A DNA stretch of 64,000 nucleotides. Origin: Lachnospiraceae bacterium. GTDB lineage: Bacteria; Bacillota; Clostridia; Lachnospirales; Lachnospiraceae. Under the pieces are notes generated by a model that saw nothing but the letters and a program-made list of their open reading frames with translations, made no database searches and was not told where the DNA came from. Shown here in pieces: positions 62,394 through 64,000 of the stretch. The position numbers were made by a program, and so were the translations under genes. The stretch is taken from contig JAFZOW010000006.1 in assembly GCA_017552715.1 (NCBI GenBank), positions 34,887 through 98,886 on the forward strand. Reading direction: 5' to 3'. Each line of letters opens with the position of its first letter. Within the stretch, counting starts at the first letter, position 1.

Positions 62394-62463
62394 ATGAGTA
62401 TTGGAATCCTTGGTATAATGTTTTCTGGCTAAAGACAAACATAAGGAGGAAACCAATACTCAT
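62394..62463 (+). repeat. Inverted repeat over the transposase start (read-through hairpin)
   Basis: ATGAGTATTGG (62394-62404) pairs perfectly with CCAATACTCAT (62453-62463), and, across an A-A/A-A internal loop, TCCT (62407-62410) pairs with AGGA (62447-62450). The right arm contains part of the ribosome site and the AU of the transposase AUG. The element's own -10 lies in the loop. Confidence 0.8.
62411..62419 (+). promoter_or_regulatory. Transposase promoter -10
   Basis: TGGTATAAT: a perfect TATAAT (62414-62419) with the TGn extension, giving a start near 62426, downstream of the left hairpin arm. No clear -35 is seen. Confidence 0.6.
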
Positions 62464-63898
62464 GGACATTATAACACTTTTAGCCGATTATGTAAGAGGT
62501 CTTTTAGATGCGGAGGATCAGTTTATCCAGGATCTTGGACAGTTCCCCAGACTGGAACAGACAGTGAGTGATCTGAGCAGGAAGATGGCAGCTGATTTTC
62601 TCTCCCTGGTACTAAGCAATGCCGATGAACTACTCCGTTCAAGCGGGCGAAGGAAGGCAAGGTATAACGCGCAGAGACGTGTTACACGTACCTTGATATC
62701 GACTGTTGGGGATGTGACCTTTGATGAGACCGTATTTCGTGACAGGAAGACCGGGGAATACCGGCGCCTGCTGGGAGAGATGCTTCGGTTGCCGGAGAGG
62801 GAGAGGTTCACTTCTCTTGCTGAAGCAAAACTCCTGAACGAAGCAGAGGTTCATTCTTACCAACGGGCTGCAGATGCATTCAGTACCGGCCAGCATAAAG
62901 TTACAAAGACCACAGTGATGAACAAGATCCACGCCATTGAAGAGATCATGCCGGAGGCGGAAAAGCCGGAGGAGAAAAAACAACAGCGGTATCTGTACAT
63001 TGAAGCGGATGAAGATCACATCCATAGGCAGAAAGACGGTCAGAATGATGGCTGCATGATCGGTAAGCTGATCTATCTGTTTGAAGGGAAAGAAGATATC
63101 TGTGAGGGCCGAAGAGAACTCATACACCCCTTCTATTTCGGCGGCTTATATCCCGGAGATCAGAACAGCGGACTGTGGGATGAAGTCGAGAACTACATCC
63201 GTGATCACTACGATCAGGATTACCTGAAGTGCGTGTATATCAACAGTGATGGTGCTGCCTGGATTAAGGCCGGAAAAGACAGGGTGTATAAGAGTCGGCT
63301 GGTATCAGACCGTTTTCACCTGATGAAATATATCAACCGGGTGGCCCGTCTGACAGGTGATAAAAAGCTGATAAACGAGGCGAAGGGAAGGTTTTACAGA
63401 TACATCTATAAAGACAAGCTCCTTGCTGCAGAGAAGTTGCTGACGCGCATAAAGAACCGCTACGGAGGGGAGAATGCAGTTGAGGATTGCCGTAGTTACT
63501 TTGAGAATAACTGGGATTCGATCCAGAGAGCATTCCACGATAAAAAAGTTCTGGGATGCAGTGCAGAAGGTCATGTGAGTCATGTGCTTTCTGAACGTAT
63601 GAGTTCGAGACCTATGGGCTGGAGTGAAGTCGGTTCTGACAGGATGTGCCGACTGAGATGTTATGTGCGGAACTATGGACGGGAAAAGATCGTTGATCTG
63701 GTTACATACCGCAGAGAGAAAGAACTTGAGAAACTGCCGGCAACCGGAACAGACGGATTGATCGGAACAAAACAGAAAAAGACATACACACAGGAGCAAC
63801 GCCGGGCTTACACATATGTTGAAAAACTCCAGGCAACGATAGGCGGCACTACCGCAAGGAAGATACTGGCAATCCGGGAACAGATCGACAATATTTGA
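62462..63898 (+). CDS. ISLre2-family transposase (UPF0236)
   Basis: A 478-residue, apparently intact transposase. Family patterns are YNAQRRVTRTLISTVGDVTFDETVFRDRKTG, YLYIEADEDHIHRQ (with the acidic residues of a probable DDE/D active site), VYINSDGAAWIKAG and SDRFHLMKYINRVAR. AAGGAGGA lies 12-13 nt before the ATG, a rather long spacing. Both this site and the AUG can be sequestered by an inverted repeat in transcripts entering from outside. It catalyses movement of the surrounding IS. Confidence 0.93.
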   Translation: MDIITLLADYVRGLLDAEDQFIQDLGQFPRLEQTVSDLSRKMAADFLSLVLSNADELLRSSGRRKARYNAQRRVTRTLISTVGDVTFDETVFRDRKTGEYRRLLGEMLRLPERERFTSLAEAKLLNEAEVHSYQRAADAFSTGQHKVTKTTVMNKIHAIEEIMPEAEKPEEKKQQRYLYIEADEDHIHRQKDGQNDGCMIGKLIYLFEGKEDICEGRRELIHPFYFGGLYPGDQNSGLWDEVENYIRDHYDQDYLKCVYINSDGAAWIKAGKDRVYKSRLVSDRFHLMKYINRVARLTGDKKLINEAKGRFYRYIYKDKLLAAEKLLTRIKNRYGGENAVEDCRSYFENNWDSIQRAFHDKKVLGCSAEGHVSHVLSERMSSRPMGWSEVGSDRMCRLRCYVRNYGREKIVDLVTYRREKELEKLPATGTDGLIGTKQKKTYTQEQRRAYTYVEKLQATIGGTTARKILAIREQIDNI

Positions 63899-64000
63899 CG
63901 GAAGCGTTGGCGGGATGTAAGATAATAATCAAATCTGGTTAGAATCATCTATCCTTGGATCAATCTCATTCCTGTCAACTGACGATTCCTTTACGCCATC

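Larger units (their letters stand above)
62354..63998 (+). mobile_element. ISLre2-family insertion sequence
   Basis: The element is ~1.65 kb with one transposase. Imperfect terminal inverted repeats (20 of 24 matching) lie at 62354-62377 and 63975-63998; both arms end inward in CAGTTGA and begin outward TGGnGTAAAG. Only two bases remain beyond the right repeat, so a target-site duplication cannot be tested here and the right boundary could extend past the window. Confidence 0.85.

Overview
The window looks like a chromosomal segment of a Clostridia member, most likely Lachnospiraceae from a gut or rumen habitat. The main evidence is the set of lineage-typical families (DUF5716, DUF5717, DUF6062 and DUF6106 type proteins), a Firmicutes class III fructose bisphosphatase, type III glutamine synthetase, CIRCE and BirA sites of the Gram-positive type, AGGAGG-like ribosome sites, and lipoprotein plant-fibre enzymes. 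Most of the window has balanced to slightly GC-rich coding DNA. The first 2.3 kb is visibly AT-rich and looks like accessory DNA. No rRNA, tRNA or CRISPR array was seen. There is one insertion sequence, at the right edge.

Layout. (1) 1-2278: an AT-rich pair, a TIR-domain membrane protein cut by the left edge and a voltage-gated K+ channel. (2) 2413-7399: secreted or fibre genes, namely a lipoprotein, a GH5 cellulase lipoprotein and an esterase. (3) 7400-11674: DUF6062, DUF6106, guaB and a response-regulator/GGDEF protein with both signature motifs degenerate. (4) 11825-20036: a tightly overlapping surface-glycan operon (serine acetyltransferase, PglF/CapD-type dehydratase, PglE-type aminotransferase, PglC-type phosphoglycosyltransferase, SGNH esterase, two GT4 glycosyltransferases), followed convergently by bioY with a BirA operator. 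(5) 20802-30631: a GT4 with an amphipathic tail, GH13 glucosidase, methyltransferase, a group B-like [FeFe] hydrogenase, glnN, trpE and trpG. (6) 30648-45469: a signalling island with a minus-strand STAS / EAL / SpoIIE-phosphatase operon diverging from two HD-GYP paralogues that flank fbp and a PHP hydrolase, then a hybrid histidine kinase with all key phosphotransfer residues replaced and a membrane protein with a broken HD-GYP domain. (7) 45591-53026: heat-shock genes clpB and htpG, each under a CIRCE element, with a PrsA-like foldase between them, then a lipoprotein. (8) 53124-60083: a four-gene DUF5717 / DUF5716 / helical-repeat / coiled-coil membrane cassette without known function, then purC. 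(9) 61001-62319: a stand-alone short GspF-like protein with a coiled-coil partner. (10) 62354-63998: an ISLre2-type element with terminal inverted repeats and a hairpin that could block read-through translation of its transposase.

Functionally, the glycan operon plausibly makes a trideoxy amino-sugar-initiated surface polysaccharide or glycoprotein glycan. The signalling island is rich in c-di-GMP degrading domains (one EAL, two intact HD-GYP) but contains no intact GGDEF cyclase. The best candidates for an undescribed system are the DUF5717/DUF5716 cassette (a probable actin/Hsp70-fold protein with a giant repeat protein and a membrane coiled-coil protein), the pair of degenerate signalling proteins at 41809-45469, and the AT-rich TIR/K+ channel pair at the left edge.
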